Shown: piece after piece, positions 44,917 through 57,271 of the stretch
How the letters are laid out: each line of letters begins with the position of its first letter
Numbering within the stretch: position 1 is the first letter of the stretch
DNA from: Shinella zoogloeoides
Lineage (GTDB): Bacteria > Pseudomonadota > Alphaproteobacteria > Rhizobiales > Rhizobiaceae
Reading direction: 5' to 3'
Assembly: GCF_022682305.1 (NCBI RefSeq)
Contig: NZ_CP093528.1
Coordinates: 310,001 to 374,000, forward strand
DNA length: 64,000 bases
Program-made: the position numbers and the translations under genes
Notes under the pieces: generated by a model
Seen by the model: only the letters and a program-made list of their open reading frames with translations
Database searches by the model: none
What the model was told of the DNA's origin: nothing

Positions 44917-46137
44917 ATGACGAGCATCCTCACCAACGCAGCAGCAATGTCTGCTCTCCAGACGCTGCGCTCCATCAACAACAACATGGACGAAACCCAG
45001 GCGCACGTCTCGACGGGCCTGCGCGTCGGCAGCGCGTCCGACAACGCCGCCTACTGGTCGATCGCAACGACCATGCGTTCCGACAACATGGCGCTTTCCG
45101 CCGTTCAGGACGCCCTCGGCCTCGGTGCGGCGAAGGTCGATACCGCCTATGCCGGTATGAATTCCTCGATCGACGTGGTCAAGGAAATCAAGAAGAAGCT
45201 GGTGACGGCAACGGAAGACGGCGTCGACAAGACCAAGATCAACGAAGAAATCAAGCAGCTCCAGGGCCAGCTCAAGAGCATCTCCGAAGCTGCTTCGTTC
45301 TCGGGTGAGAACTGGCTGGAAACCGACATCGCCAGCGGCGGCCCGGCCAACAAGGCAACGGTCGTTGCCTCCTTCGTCCGTAACGACCTCGGTGCGGTCT
45401 CGGTCAAGAAAGTCGATTACACGCTCGACGCAAATTCGGTGCTGTTCGACAAGTCCGGTGCCGATGCGGGTATCCTGGACCAGATGAACAGCCTTGGCTC
45501 CGATAGCATCGTCGTCAACGTCAATACGGGCGGCACGGTCGCTGCCGTCAACGTGAAGAAGTTCACGACGGCTGAAGTCAGCACTGCCGTCACCGGTGCA
45601 ACCGGCGGCTTCGATGCAGGCGGCAACATCGCCTGGACGGTGGCTAGTGATGGCGCCGGTGCCGGTCGGGGCTTCGTCAAGATCGCTGATGACACCTGGG
45701 TTGCTGCAGAAGAGCAGGACAAGGGAGCCAACGACGGTCAGGAAACGTTTGCGACGGACGCCGGCACGAACCTCTGGAAGATCGATGTCACCAGCCCGTC
45801 TACTACTCCGACGGCGTCCGTATCGGGCTTCTCGATCAGCAACTCCACCACCGGCACGGAGTTGGACGCACTGATCCAGAACGTCGACAACGCGCTCAAG
45901 AGCATGACCAGCGCCGCTTCGGCTCTCGGTTCGATTTCTTCCCGTATCGGCCTGCAGGAAGAATTCGTTTCCCAGCTCAGCTCGGCCATCGACAAGGGCG
46001 TTGGCCGCCTGGTCGATGCAGACATGAACGAGGAATCGACCCGCCTGAAGGCCCTGCAGACCCAGCAGCAGCTCGCCATCCAGTCGCTGTCGATCGCCAA
46101 CAACGCATCGCAGAACGTTCTGTCGCTGTTCCGTTAA
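44917..46137 (+). CDS. flaA: Flagellin (FlaA type)
   Basis: The 406-residue filament subunit has the standard short rhizobial flagellin plan. The N-terminal D0/D1 is MTSILTNAAAMSALQTLRSI to LKSISEAASFSGENW. The surface-exposed middle (about 130-310) is rich in Thr, Ser, Val, Asp and Gly. The C-terminal D1/D0 ends in QTQQQLAIQSLSIANNASQN. Its ends are nearly identical to those of the next flagellin. The numerous surface Ser/Thr residues could be glycosylated. It follows fliP by 236 bases and is followed by a terminator. Confidence 0.95.
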   Translation: MTSILTNAAAMSALQTLRSINNNMDETQAHVSTGLRVGSASDNAAYWSIATTMRSDNMALSAVQDALGLGAAKVDTAYAGMNSSIDVVKEIKKKLVTATEDGVDKTKINEEIKQLQGQLKSISEAASFSGENWLETDIASGGPANKATVVASFVRNDLGAVSVKKVDYTLDANSVLFDKSGADAGILDQMNSLGSDSIVVNVNTGGTVAAVNVKKFTTAEVSTAVTGATGGFDAGGNIAWTVASDGAGAGRGFVKIADDTWVAAEEQDKGANDGQETFATDAGTNLWKIDVTSPSTTPTASVSGFSISNSTTGTELDALIQNVDNALKSMTSAASALGSISSRIGLQEEFVSQLSSAIDKGVGRLVDADMNEESTRLKALQTQQQLAIQSLSIANNASQNVLSLFR

Positions 46138-46183
46138 TCGAGACAGCAGGACCGGTGGGGATTTTCTCCACTTCTCTATGGAG

Positions 46184-46217
46184 GCCGCGCTTCGCAAGAA
46201 GCGCGGCTTTTGCGTTT
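46184..46217 (+). terminator. Rho-independent terminator after the first flagellin gene
   Basis: GCCGCGCTTC and GAAGCGCGGC form a ten-base-pair perfect stem with a GCAA tetraloop, then TTTTGCGTTTT. Confidence 0.95.
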
Positions 46218-46488
46218 TAAACCCTGCACCACCTGCTCCTTCATCCTCCGGCCCGCCTCGAGCATGACGAAAGAGAGGGTTTGGTTCTGCGGCGACGGTT
46301 ATGGTTACCGCTCAGTGTATTTTCTCGCCCCGCTTAGCAGTTCGTTAACCATGAGCGCGTTACCTAGAACCATCGAAGCGACAAGCCGGCCTCAAGAATG
46401 ACAGGCCTGGCAAGCATGATGCTGGTTGGCGCTCCCGGTGGAACCCGGAATGTCCCTTCTCCTGAAGCCAATCAAGGGGCACCATTCA
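46218..46488 (+). promoter_or_regulatory. Promoter and leader of the second flagellin gene
   Basis: About 270 bases with no gene. A CtrA-type half-site TTAACCAT lies at 46345-46352, and GCATGATGC at 46414-46422 corresponds to the leader element of the other flagellin genes. AAGGGG nine bases before ATG 46489 is the ribosome site. Confidence 0.55.
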
Positions 46489-47691
46489 ATGACGAGCATT
46501 CTCACCAATGTTGCGGCTATGTCCGCTCTCCAGACGCTGCGGTCGATCGGTTCGGACATGGAAGACACGCAGGCGCGTGTTTCCTCCGGCCTGCGCGTCG
46601 GCGGCGCGTCCGACAACGCCGCCTATTGGTCGATCGCGACGACCATGCGCTCCGACAACATGGCGCTTTCCGCCGTTCAGGACGCCCTCGGCCTCGGTGC
46701 CGCGAAGGTCGATACCGCCTATGCCGGTATGAACTCTTCGATCGAAGTCGTGAAGGAAATCAAGAAGAAGCTGGTTGCCGCCACGGAAGACGGCGTCGAC
46801 AAGACCAAGATCCAGGAAGAAATCTCCCAGCTTCAGGACCAGCTCAAGAGCATTTCCGAAGCCGCTTCCTTCTCCGGCGAGAACTGGCTTGAAGCCAATG
46901 TAGGCGACCAGACGAGCGTCGTCGCCTCCTTCGTCCGCGACAGCGGCGGTGCTGTTTCGGTCAAGAAGGTCAACTATGACCTTACGGTAGACAACGTTCT
47001 GTTCGACAAGGGCGGTAATACCGGTATCCTCGACCAGACGCAAAACATTGCCGGCGACGGCGTTGTGGTCAACGTCAACACGAACGGCACGACTGCTCCC
47101 GTAAACGTGCCGAAATTCACGTCCGCAGAGGTCAGCGATGCCGTGACGCTCGCAGGCGGCAGCTTCGATGCCGGCGGCAAGATTGCCTGGACCACGGTCG
47201 GCGACGGCGCTGGCGCCGGTATCGGTTACGTTAAGGTTGCCGATGACGTCTGGGTCGCCGCTAAAGAACAGGATCTGGGCGCGAACAACGGCCAGGAAGC
47301 CTTCGCCAAGGATGCCACCAACTTCCTCTGGCAAGTTGATACGACCGTTCCCGCAGGCTCCACGGCGGAATCCGTTTCGGAATTCTCGATCGACGGCACG
47401 ACCACCGGCGCACAGCTCGACGGCCTGATCACGCTGGTTGACGAAGCCCTCGGCAAGATGACCTCCGCCGCCGCCGACCTCGGCTCCATGGCGATGCGCA
47501 TCGGCCTGCAGGAAGACTTCGTCTCCAAGCTGACCGACTCCATCGACTCGGGCGTTGGCCGTCTCGTGGACGCCGACATGAACGAGGAATCGACCCGCCT
47601 GAAGGCCCTGCAGACCCAGCAGCAGCTCGCCATCCAGTCGCTGTCGATCGCCAACTCGGCTTCGGAAAGCATCCTCACGCTCTTCCGTTAA
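46489..47691 (+). CDS. flaB: Flagellin (FlaB type)
   Basis: The 400-residue flagellin is a close paralogue of the first: MTSILTNVAAMSALQTLRSI at the start and LQTQQQLAIQSLSIANSASE near the end. The two differ mainly in the variable middle (for example VNVNTNGTTAPVNVPKFTSA). The start at 46489 is set by homology and by AAGGGG upstream. A terminator follows 30 bases after the stop, so each flagellin has its own transcript. Confidence 0.95.
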   Translation: MTSILTNVAAMSALQTLRSIGSDMEDTQARVSSGLRVGGASDNAAYWSIATTMRSDNMALSAVQDALGLGAAKVDTAYAGMNSSIEVVKEIKKKLVAATEDGVDKTKIQEEISQLQDQLKSISEAASFSGENWLEANVGDQTSVVASFVRDSGGAVSVKKVNYDLTVDNVLFDKGGNTGILDQTQNIAGDGVVVNVNTNGTTAPVNVPKFTSAEVSDAVTLAGGSFDAGGKIAWTTVGDGAGAGIGYVKVADDVWVAAKEQDLGANNGQEAFAKDATNFLWQVDTTVPAGSTAESVSEFSIDGTTTGAQLDGLITLVDEALGKMTSAAADLGSMAMRIGLQEDFVSKLTDSIDSGVGRLVDADMNEESTRLKALQTQQQLAIQSLSIANSASESILTLFR

Positions 47692-47718
47692 TCGGAAAAC
47701 GCAGGATACGGAAATCAG

Positions 47719-47745
47719 AAGGCCCCGGTTTACCGGGGCCTTTTC
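47719..47745 (+). terminator. Rho-independent terminator after the second flagellin gene
   Basis: AAGGCCCCGG pairs with CCGGGGCCTT around a short TTTA loop, then TTCGCG. It also lies just behind the minus-strand gene ending at 47751, so it probably works both ways. Confidence 0.9.
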
Positions 47746-47750
47746 GCGTT

Positions 47751-50950
<3,200 letters not shown>

Positions 50951-51060
50951 GACATCCTGCGGCAAGGGGCCTGCTGGCCGGGCTGTTGAACGGACTCTGG
51001 ATGAGCTCGTCCGCCTTGCTATCGGAGTTGACTTGCGTCGGGCTGGTCGCCGGGAAGGGG

Positions 51061-51095
51061 AAAGGGCGGCGCGGTTCGAAGCCGCGCCGCCCTTT
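51061..51095 (-). terminator. Hairpin terminator after the octapeptide-repeat gene
   Basis: AAAGGGCGGCGCGG pairs with CCGCGCCGCCCTTT around a loop of about seven bases. It lies nine bases after the stop of the repeat-protein gene. The U-rich tail is short, so efficiency is uncertain. Confidence 0.75.
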
Positions 51096-51103
51096 ATCGT
51101 GCG

Positions 51104-54100
51104 TTAGACCGTCTTGTAGGCCTGGATGATGGCTTCGACCTGCGCCGTGTTCATCGCGGCGACCTGCTCGGCCTTCAGAGCCCGGACCTGGGCGGAGCTC
51201 AGGGCAAGGATGTCTTCCGTGGCGAGGCCGGCAATCGCCTTGGCGCTGATGGCGGCCAGTTCGTCGGTGGTGAAGGTCTTGATCTCGTCCGCGCTCAGGG
51301 CCTGCAGGACGGCGGCGGTGAGGCCGGCGATCTGCGTGCTGTTGAGGGCCTCGACCTGGGTCGAGGAGAGAGCCGCGACCTGGCTGGAGCTGAGGCCATT
51401 GAGCTGCTTGGCGTCGAGAGCCGCAACCTGCGTGGTGCTGAGTGATGCGACCTGGCCGGTCGTCAGGCCGGCGAGCTGCTTGGCCGAGAGGGCCGCGAGC
51501 TTGTCGGAACTGAGCGAGTTGAGCTGGGCGCTGTCGAGGGCGCCGAGCTGTGCCGAGGAGAGCGCCGCGATCTGCTTGGTGTTGAGCGCGGCGAGCTTGT
51601 CGGTGCCAAGGCCTGCGAGGGCCGCAGCTTCAAGGCCTGCGATCGCCTTGTCGGAGATGGCGGCCAGTTCGCTGGAGGAGAACAGGGCCAGTTCCGCGGA
51701 GTCGATGGTCTTGAGGGCAGCGGCGCCGAGGGCGGCGATCTGCGAGGAGGTCAGAGCCTCGATCTGAGCGGTGTTCAGGGCAGCGGCCTGCGACGTCGTC
51801 AGAGCTGCGATCTGCTTGGCGCCGAGCGAAGCGACCTGATCGGTGCTGAGGCCAGCCACCTGACCAGTCGTCAGGCCAGCGATCTGCTTGGCGGACAGCG
51901 CGCCAAGCTTATCGGAGCTGAGCGAGTTGAGCTGAGCGCTGCTGAGGGCGCCGAGCTGAGCCGAGGAGAGGGCCGCGATCTGCTTGGTGTTGAGCGCAGC
52001 GAGCTTGTCGGTTGTCAGGCTTGCCAGAGCGGCGCTGTCGAGACCGGCGATCGCCTTATCGGAGATGGCGGCGAGTTCGTCGGTGGCGAACAGGGCCAGT
52101 TCCGCCGAGTCGATGGTCTTGAGAGCAGCGGCGCCGAGGGCGGCGATCTGCGAGGAGGTGAGGGCTTCGACCTGAGCAGTGTTCAGAGCAGCGGCCTGTG
52201 CGGTGGTGAAGGCTGCGATTTGCTTTGCACCGAGCGAAGCGACCTGCGTGGTGCTGAGGCCGGCGACCTGGCCGGTCGTCAGACCCGCGATCTGCTTGGC
52301 GGAGAGAGCGCCGAGCTTATCGGAGCTGAGCGAGTTGACCTGGGCACTGCTGAGGGCGCCGAGCTGAGCCGAGGAGAGCGCCGCGATCTGCTTGGTGTTG
52401 AGCGCGGCGAGCTTGTCGGTGGTCAGGCTTGCCAGAGCGGCGCTGTCGAGACCGGCGATGGCCTTATCGGAGATGGCGGCCAGTTCGCTGGTGGAGAACA
52501 GGGCCAGTTCCGCGGAGTCGATGGTCTTGAGGGCAGCGGTGCCGAGCGCAGCAACCTGCGAGGAGGTCAGAGCCTCGACCTGGGCGGTGCTCAGGGCGGC
52601 GGCCTGTGCCGTCGTCAGGGCGGCGATCTGCTTGGCGCCGAGCGAAGCGACCTGATCGGTGCTGAGGCCAGCCACCTGGCCGGTGGTCAGGCCGGCAAGC
52701 TGCTTGGCGGAGAGGGCGCCGAGCTTGTCGGAGCTGAGCGAGTTGAGCTGAGCGCTGCTGAGCGCGCCGAGCTGAGCCGAGGAGAGGGCCGCGATCTGCT
52801 TGGTGTTCAGGGCCGCGAGCTTGTCGGTTGTCAGGCTTGCCAGAGCGGCGCTGTCGAGACCGGCGATGGCCTTGTCGGAGATGGCGGCCAGTTCGCTGGT
52901 GGAGAACAGGGCCAGTTCCGCGGAGTCGATGGTCTTGAGGGCAGCGGTGCCGAGCGCAGCAACCTGCGAGGAGGTCAGAGCCTCGACCTGGGCGGTGCTC
53001 AGGGCGGCGGCCTGTGCCGTCGTCAGGGCGGCGATCTGCTTGGCGCCGAGCGAAGCGACCTGATCGGTGCTGAGGCCAGCCACCTGGCCGGTCGTCAGGC
53101 CCGCGATCTGCTTGGCAGAGAGAGCCGCAAGCTTATCGGAGCTGAGCGAGTTGAGCTGGGCGCTGCTGAGGGCGCCGAGCTGTGCCGACGAAAGAGCTGC
53201 GATCTGCTTGGTGTTCAGGGCTGCAAGCTTGTCGGTTGTCAGGCTTGCCAGAGCGGCGCTGTCGAGACCTGCAATCGCCTTGTCGGAGATGGCGGCCAGT
53301 TCGCTGGAGGAGAACAGGGCCAGTTCCGCGGAGTCGATGGTCTTGAGGGCAGCGGCGCTGAGCGCGGCGACCTGCGAGGAGGTGAGGGCTTCGACCTGAG
53401 CCGTGCTCAGGGCCGCAGCCTGCGCCGTCGTCATGGCGGCGATCTGCTTGGCGCCGAGCGAGGCGACCTGTTCGGTGCTGAGACCGGCAATCTGGCCGGT
53501 CGTCAGGCCGGTAAGCTGCTTGGCGGACAGCGCGCCGAGCTTATCGGAGCTCAGCGAGTTGATCTGGGCGCTGCTGAGAGCACCGAGCTGCGCCGACGAA
53601 AGGGCCGCGATCTGCTTGGTGTTGAGCGCAGCGAGCTTGTCGGTGGTCAGGCTTGCCAGAGCGGCACTGTCGAGACCTGCAATCGCCTTGTCGGAGATGG
53701 CGGCGAGTTCGCTGGTGGAGAACAGGGCCAGTTCCGCCGAGTCGATGGTCTTGAGGGCAGCTGCGCCGAGGGCGGCGATCTGCGAGGAGGTGAGGGCTTC
53801 GACCTGGGCGGTGTTCAGCGCAGCGGCCTGTGCGGTGGTGAAGGCTGCGATCTGCTTTGCACCGAGCGAAGCGACCTGCGTGGTGCTGAGGCCGGCGACC
53901 TGGCCGGTCGTCAGGCCGGCAAGCTGCTTGGCGGAGAGGACGCCGAGCTTGTCGGAGCTGAGCGAGTTGAGCTGCGTGCTGCTGAGAGCACCGAGCTGTG
54001 CGGAGGAGAGTGCTGCCATCTGCTTGGTGTTGAGCGCGGCGAGCTTGTCGGTGCCGAGGCTTGCGAGGGCAGCGGTTTCGAGACCTGCGATCGCCTTGTC

Positions 54101-54943
54101 GGAGATGGCGGCAAGTTCGTCGGTAGAGAACAGGGCCAGTTCCGCGGAGTCGATGGTCTTGAGGGCAGCGGCGCTGAGCGCGGCAACCTGCGAGGAGGTC
54201 AGAGCCTCGACCTGGGCGGTGTTCAGGGCGGCGGCCTGCGCGGTGGTGAAGGCTGCGATCTGCTTGGCGCCGAGCGAGGCGACCTGCGTGGTGCTGAGGC
54301 CGGCAATCTGGCCGGTGCTGACGCCGGCGAGCTGCTTGGCGGAGAGGGCGGCGATCTTGTCCGTGCCGAGCGAGGTGAGCTGGGCGCTGGTCAGCGCGTT
54401 GAGCTGGCTCGAGGAGAGGGCTGCGATCTGCTTGGTGGTCAGCGCGGCAAGCTTGTCGGTGCCAAGGCTTGCGACGGTGGCGGTGGTGAGGCCGGCGATG
54501 GCCTTGTCGGAAATGGCGGCGACTTCGTCCGTGGAGAACAGGGCGATTTCAGCCGAATCGAAGGTCGTGAAGACGTCATAGCCAAGGGAGGCGATCTGCG
54601 TCGCGGAGAGCGCGCTGACTTCGTCGGTCGTGAAGGTGGCAACCTGCGCGCTGGTGAGCGAAGCGGCCTGCTTGGCAGTGAGGCCGGCGATATGGCCGGA
54701 ATCGAGAGCGGCCATCTGGGTGGCGCTCAGGCCCTTCAGCGCCGTCGCGGTGATCGCGCTGATCTGGCTGGAGGTGAAGGAGACCAGGCTGGTCGAGGTG
54801 AAAGCGTTGAGCTGTGCGGAGGAGAGCGCTGCCACCTTGTCGGAGGTCAAGGCCGCGACATCCTCGGTGTTGAGCGTCTGAATCGTCGCTGTGGCGAGAT
54901 TCTTGATCTGGCTGGCGGTCAGATTGGAAATAATTGAAGTCAT
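51104..54943 (-). CDS. Giant octapeptide-repeat protein, function unknown
   Basis: The 1,279-residue protein consists of five residues (MTSII), 159 consecutive octapeptides without a single insertion or deletion, and two final residues. The octad consensus is [AG]-A-L-[ST]-[ST]-x-Q-[LIV], for example AALSTAQV and GALSSAQL. Leu or another hydrophobic residue is fixed at position 3 and an aliphatic at position 8. A higher order of 17 octads (136 residues) repeats through most of the chain. There is no signal peptide, Cys, RTX motif or membrane helix. ATG 54943 has AAGGG upstream. Composition suggests a rigid solenoid or fibre, perhaps exported. I do not recognise a family. Confidence 0.85.
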   Translation of the reverse strand: MTSIISNLTASQIKNLATATIQTLNTEDVAALTSDKVAALSSAQLNAFTSTSLVSFTSSQISAITATALKGLSATQMAALDSGHIAGLTAKQAASLTSAQVATFTTDEVSALSATQIASLGYDVFTTFDSAEIALFSTDEVAAISDKAIAGLTTATVASLGTDKLAALTTKQIAALSSSQLNALTSAQLTSLGTDKIAALSAKQLAGVSTGQIAGLSTTQVASLGAKQIAAFTTAQAAALNTAQVEALTSSQVAALSAAALKTIDSAELALFSTDELAAISDKAIAGLETAALASLGTDKLAALNTKQMAALSSAQLGALSSTQLNSLSSDKLGVLSAKQLAGLTTGQVAGLSTTQVASLGAKQIAAFTTAQAAALNTAQVEALTSSQIAALGAAALKTIDSAELALFSTSELAAISDKAIAGLDSAALASLTTDKLAALNTKQIAALSSAQLGALSSAQINSLSSDKLGALSAKQLTGLTTGQIAGLSTEQVASLGAKQIAAMTTAQAAALSTAQVEALTSSQVAALSAAALKTIDSAELALFSSSELAAISDKAIAGLDSAALASLTTDKLAALNTKQIAALSSAQLGALSSAQLNSLSSDKLAALSAKQIAGLTTGQVAGLSTDQVASLGAKQIAALTTAQAAALSTAQVEALTSSQVAALGTAALKTIDSAELALFSTSELAAISDKAIAGLDSAALASLTTDKLAALNTKQIAALSSAQLGALSSAQLNSLSSDKLGALSAKQLAGLTTGQVAGLSTDQVASLGAKQIAALTTAQAAALSTAQVEALTSSQVAALGTAALKTIDSAELALFSTSELAAISDKAIAGLDSAALASLTTDKLAALNTKQIAALSSAQLGALSSAQVNSLSSDKLGALSAKQIAGLTTGQVAGLSTTQVASLGAKQIAAFTTAQAAALNTAQVEALTSSQIAALGAAALKTIDSAELALFATDELAAISDKAIAGLDSAALASLTTDKLAALNTKQIAALSSAQLGALSSAQLNSLSSDKLGALSAKQIAGLTTGQVAGLSTDQVASLGAKQIAALTTSQAAALNTAQIEALTSSQIAALGAAALKTIDSAELALFSSSELAAISDKAIAGLEAAALAGLGTDKLAALNTKQIAALSSAQLGALDSAQLNSLSSDKLAALSAKQLAGLTTGQVASLSTTQVAALDAKQLNGLSSSQVAALSSTQVEALNSTQIAGLTAAVLQALSADEIKTFTTDELAAISAKAIAGLATEDILALSSAQVRALKAEQVAAMNTAQVEAIIQAYKTV
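51681..54536 (-). repeat. Seven full 408-bp tandem periods inside the octapeptide-repeat gene
   Basis: The marker AACAGGGCCAGTTCCGC (with small variations) occurs at 51681, 52089, 52497, 52905, 53313 and 53721, then at 54129, always exactly 408 bases apart; a degenerate copy with AACAGGGCGATTTC begins at 54537. Each period encodes 17 octapeptides. More diverged periods continue on both sides. The uniform length shows repeated duplication followed by selection against frameshift and for octad phase. Confidence 0.95.
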
Positions 54944-55696
54944 GGACGCGCGCCCTTGTTCTAGCGGATCTGGTCGACGTCGTCTTCGTGCCACCGACCG
55001 TGCGGGAAGAGTTGGCTCTTCTCCTCGGGTCCCCAAGCGCCTTGCGCTGGCCGTCGTACCGCTCGGTCGGGCGCCAATTGCGGGCGCTTACGCTCCGGAC
55101 GTCCGGTTGGACGAAAACTATGTCAATTGAAACATGGCTCGAACGAGCCAGCGCATCGGAAGGGCATCATGCGCGGAAGCCGAAGCGGCTCCGATCCCTA
55201 CGCCATTTGGTCACAAACGCCTTGCATCGGCTGTGCTGTGTCAGGGGGAGCCACCGGAACGCACAGAGTGCCCCATTACTCCCCTTTTCGACCAAGGCCA
55301 GTTCTAAACCGGCAGCTTTTAATTTTAGGTTAACAGGCCTCGTAGGAGTTGCAATCTCGGCCCGCCGTTTCGCCCGGTAAACCGGACCGTGCCGATGGAT
55401 ATCGACAGGCCCGCAAAACCCCTCGATTGTCAGGGGGAATGGCCGGATTGCCATCTTGCGGATACATGGACGAGGCCAGATCTGGTCATCGGAAATTTAC
55501 GATTTCTTCAATTTCCTTTACACGCGCCGGCGGCGTTAACCATTTGTTAACCATTTCTCGTTAACCAATTGTTAAGAACGATGGATCGGCGCCCAGGGCA
55601 AACAGGCGGCGCCGAATGCATGACGCCCCCTGTCGTTACCGGTCCCCGCCTCACTCCGGCATGTCCCCGACAATCTCCTTTTCAGGGCAAGTGCCA
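54944..55696. promoter_or_regulatory. Long divergent region between the repeat gene and the third flagellin gene
   Basis: This 753-base gap is more AT-rich than its neighbours and holds no convincing gene. At 55536-55575 TTAACCATTTG and relatives are repeated, giving two perfect TTAA-N7-TTAA CtrA-type boxes (55536-55550 and 55561-55575). GCATGA at 55618, 79 bases before the flagellin start, matches the leader element of the other flagellin genes. The promoter of the repeat gene should lie near 54950-55150 on the minus strand, but I cannot define it. Confidence 0.6.
55536..55575 (+). promoter_or_regulatory. Double CtrA-type box upstream of the third flagellin gene
   Basis: Two perfect TTAA-N7-TTAA sites occur within 40 bases: spacer CCATTTG at 55540-55546 and spacer CCAATTG at 55565-55571. 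Two copies of the extended half-site TTAACCAT and one TTAACCAA are included. Protein binding is inferred from the CtrA consensus of alphaproteobacteria. Confidence 0.6.
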
Positions 55697-56974
55697 ATGA
55701 CCAGCATTTTGACCAACTCCGCCGCCATGGCAGCGCTGCAGACCTTGCGCAGCATCGACAACGGCCTCGAAACCACCCAGGCGCGCGTTTCCTCGGGCCT
55801 GCGGGTCGAGAACGCCTCCGACAACGCCGCCTATTGGTCGATCGCGACCACGATGCGCTCCGACAATCGGGCGCTTTCCACGGTGGCCGACGCGCTCGGC
55901 CTCGGCGCCGCGAAGGTCGACACCGCCTATGCCGCGATGGAAAGCGCGATCGAGACGGTGAAGGAGATCAAAGCCAAGCTCGTCGCCGCCTATGGCGTCG
56001 GCACCGACCGCGCCAAGATCCAGGAAGAGATCACCCAGCTCCAGAACCAGCTCCGCAGTATTTCCGAATCCGCCTCCTTCTCCGGCGAGAACTGGCTGCA
56101 GGGCGTCATCAGCAACGGCGCCACGCCGCCCGTCGAGCGGCCGATCACCAAGCAGGTCGTCGCCTCCTTCATCCGCACCTCCTCCGGGCAGGTCGCCGTC
56201 ACGACGGTGGACTATCCGCTCGATTCCAAAACCGTTCTCTTCGACCAAAGCGGCGGCAAGTTCGGTGTCCTCGACAAGGAGGCCGGCTTCCTTTCGGAGA
56301 AGGAGGTTGCCGTCTCCATCGAGGAAACGGACGGTGCAGGGGATGTCGCGACCAAGAAATATGCCGTCGCCAGCTACACCAATGCGGACCTCGCCGTGAA
56401 GGGGCCGACGACGGGGAGCGATCCGCGCGTCTACGAGGTATCCGGCGAATTCTATCTGAAGATTGCCGACGATAGCTGGGTCGAGGTCACGACGACCGAT
56501 CCGAGCATCGGGGGCGGCACCACGACCGCGGCCTACGACAACGGCACGCCCTATTATGCGGTCGCCACTGCCGCAAACGACATGGACAGCCGCTCCCTCG
56601 GCTTCTCCGTCGCCACGCTCGACATCAACAAGCTGCTCGATCTCGCCACCACGATGGGCGGTATGACGGGCCAGACCTATGTCGAGGTCGATGTGCTCGA
56701 CGTGATGACGCGCTTCGTGGACCAGCAGCTCCTCGCCATGACGAGCGCGGCCTCCTCGCTCGGCTCCATCCAGAGCCGTATCGGCCTGCAGGAGGATTTC
56801 GTCGCCACGCTTGTCGACGTGATCGACAAGGGTATCGGCCGCCTGGTCGATGCGGACATGAACGAGGAATCCACGCGCCTCAAGGCGCTGCAGACCCAGC
56901 AGCAGCTCGGCATCCAGTCGCTCTCGATCGCCAATTCGAGCGCCGAGAACATTCTCCAGCTCTTCCGCCAGTAA
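55697..56974 (+). CDS. flaC: Flagellin, divergent third copy
   Basis: The 425-residue flagellin shares the termini of the other two (MTSILTNSAAMAALQTLRSI; KALQTQQQLGIQSLSIANSS) but differs more in the conserved helices (SDNRALSTVADALGLGAAKV, EIKAKLVAAYGVGTDRAKIQ) and has a longer middle with Thr-rich stretches (TTDPSIGGGTTTAAYDNG). ATG 55697 is set by homology. Rhizobial filaments usually contain a major and several minor flagellins; this one may be minor. It follows the insert that separates it from its paralogues. The symbol follows gene position in related species. Confidence 0.94.
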   Translation: MTSILTNSAAMAALQTLRSIDNGLETTQARVSSGLRVENASDNAAYWSIATTMRSDNRALSTVADALGLGAAKVDTAYAAMESAIETVKEIKAKLVAAYGVGTDRAKIQEEITQLQNQLRSISESASFSGENWLQGVISNGATPPVERPITKQVVASFIRTSSGQVAVTTVDYPLDSKTVLFDQSGGKFGVLDKEAGFLSEKEVAVSIEETDGAGDVATKKYAVASYTNADLAVKGPTTGSDPRVYEVSGEFYLKIADDSWVEVTTTDPSIGGGTTTAAYDNGTPYYAVATAANDMDSRSLGFSVATLDINKLLDLATTMGGMTGQTYVEVDVLDVMTRFVDQQLLAMTSAASSLGSIQSRIGLQEDFVATLVDVIDKGIGRLVDADMNEESTRLKALQTQQQLGIQSLSIANSSAENILQLFRQ

Positions 56975-56992
56975 GGGTGGGAGGCTTCGATC

Positions 56993-57056
56993 CGCCCGGC
57001 CGTGGTCATCGGCCGGGTGGGCGGTTGGGCCGCGCGATTGCCCTGGCGCGGCCCAA
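56993..57056 (+). terminator. Tandem hairpins after the third flagellin gene
   Basis: CCCGGCCG pairs with CGGCCGGG across a seven-base loop (TGGTCAT), and 57024-57056 forms TTGGGCCGCG / CGCGGCCCAA. The second is followed by CACCCTTCATCTTC, a weak pyrimidine tail, so termination is likely but not textbook. Confidence 0.6.
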
Positions 57057-57271
57057 CACCCTTCATCTTCATCCTCGCACAAGTTTGAACCCCTAGGTTC
57101 GGTGGCACGATCAGGAAGATTGTGCGCCCTCCGCCTCCCGGCGGGGCGCGGTGTCCGAGGAGACAGGTCAGCGGTGTTGTCAGGCAAGAGTGTCCCCATG
57201 AGCGAGCGTCGAAGCGGTCCGCGGCTGTCCCGCCGGGCCTTCGTTCCGTTCGTCCGGCAGGAAGCGATGGC

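Noticed and set aside
52220..54937. A 905-codon plus-strand frame across the repeat array, giving a Gly/Glu-rich repetitive product
   Set aside because: The 24-base periodicity opens several frames at once. The minus-strand frame has the start signal, terminator and a regular hydrophobic pattern; the plus-strand one has none of these.
51104..54943. A CRISPR array or noncoding satellite as an explanation for the regular repeats
   Set aside because: There are no unique spacers; the whole 408-bp period is conserved and coding, and no cas genes are present.
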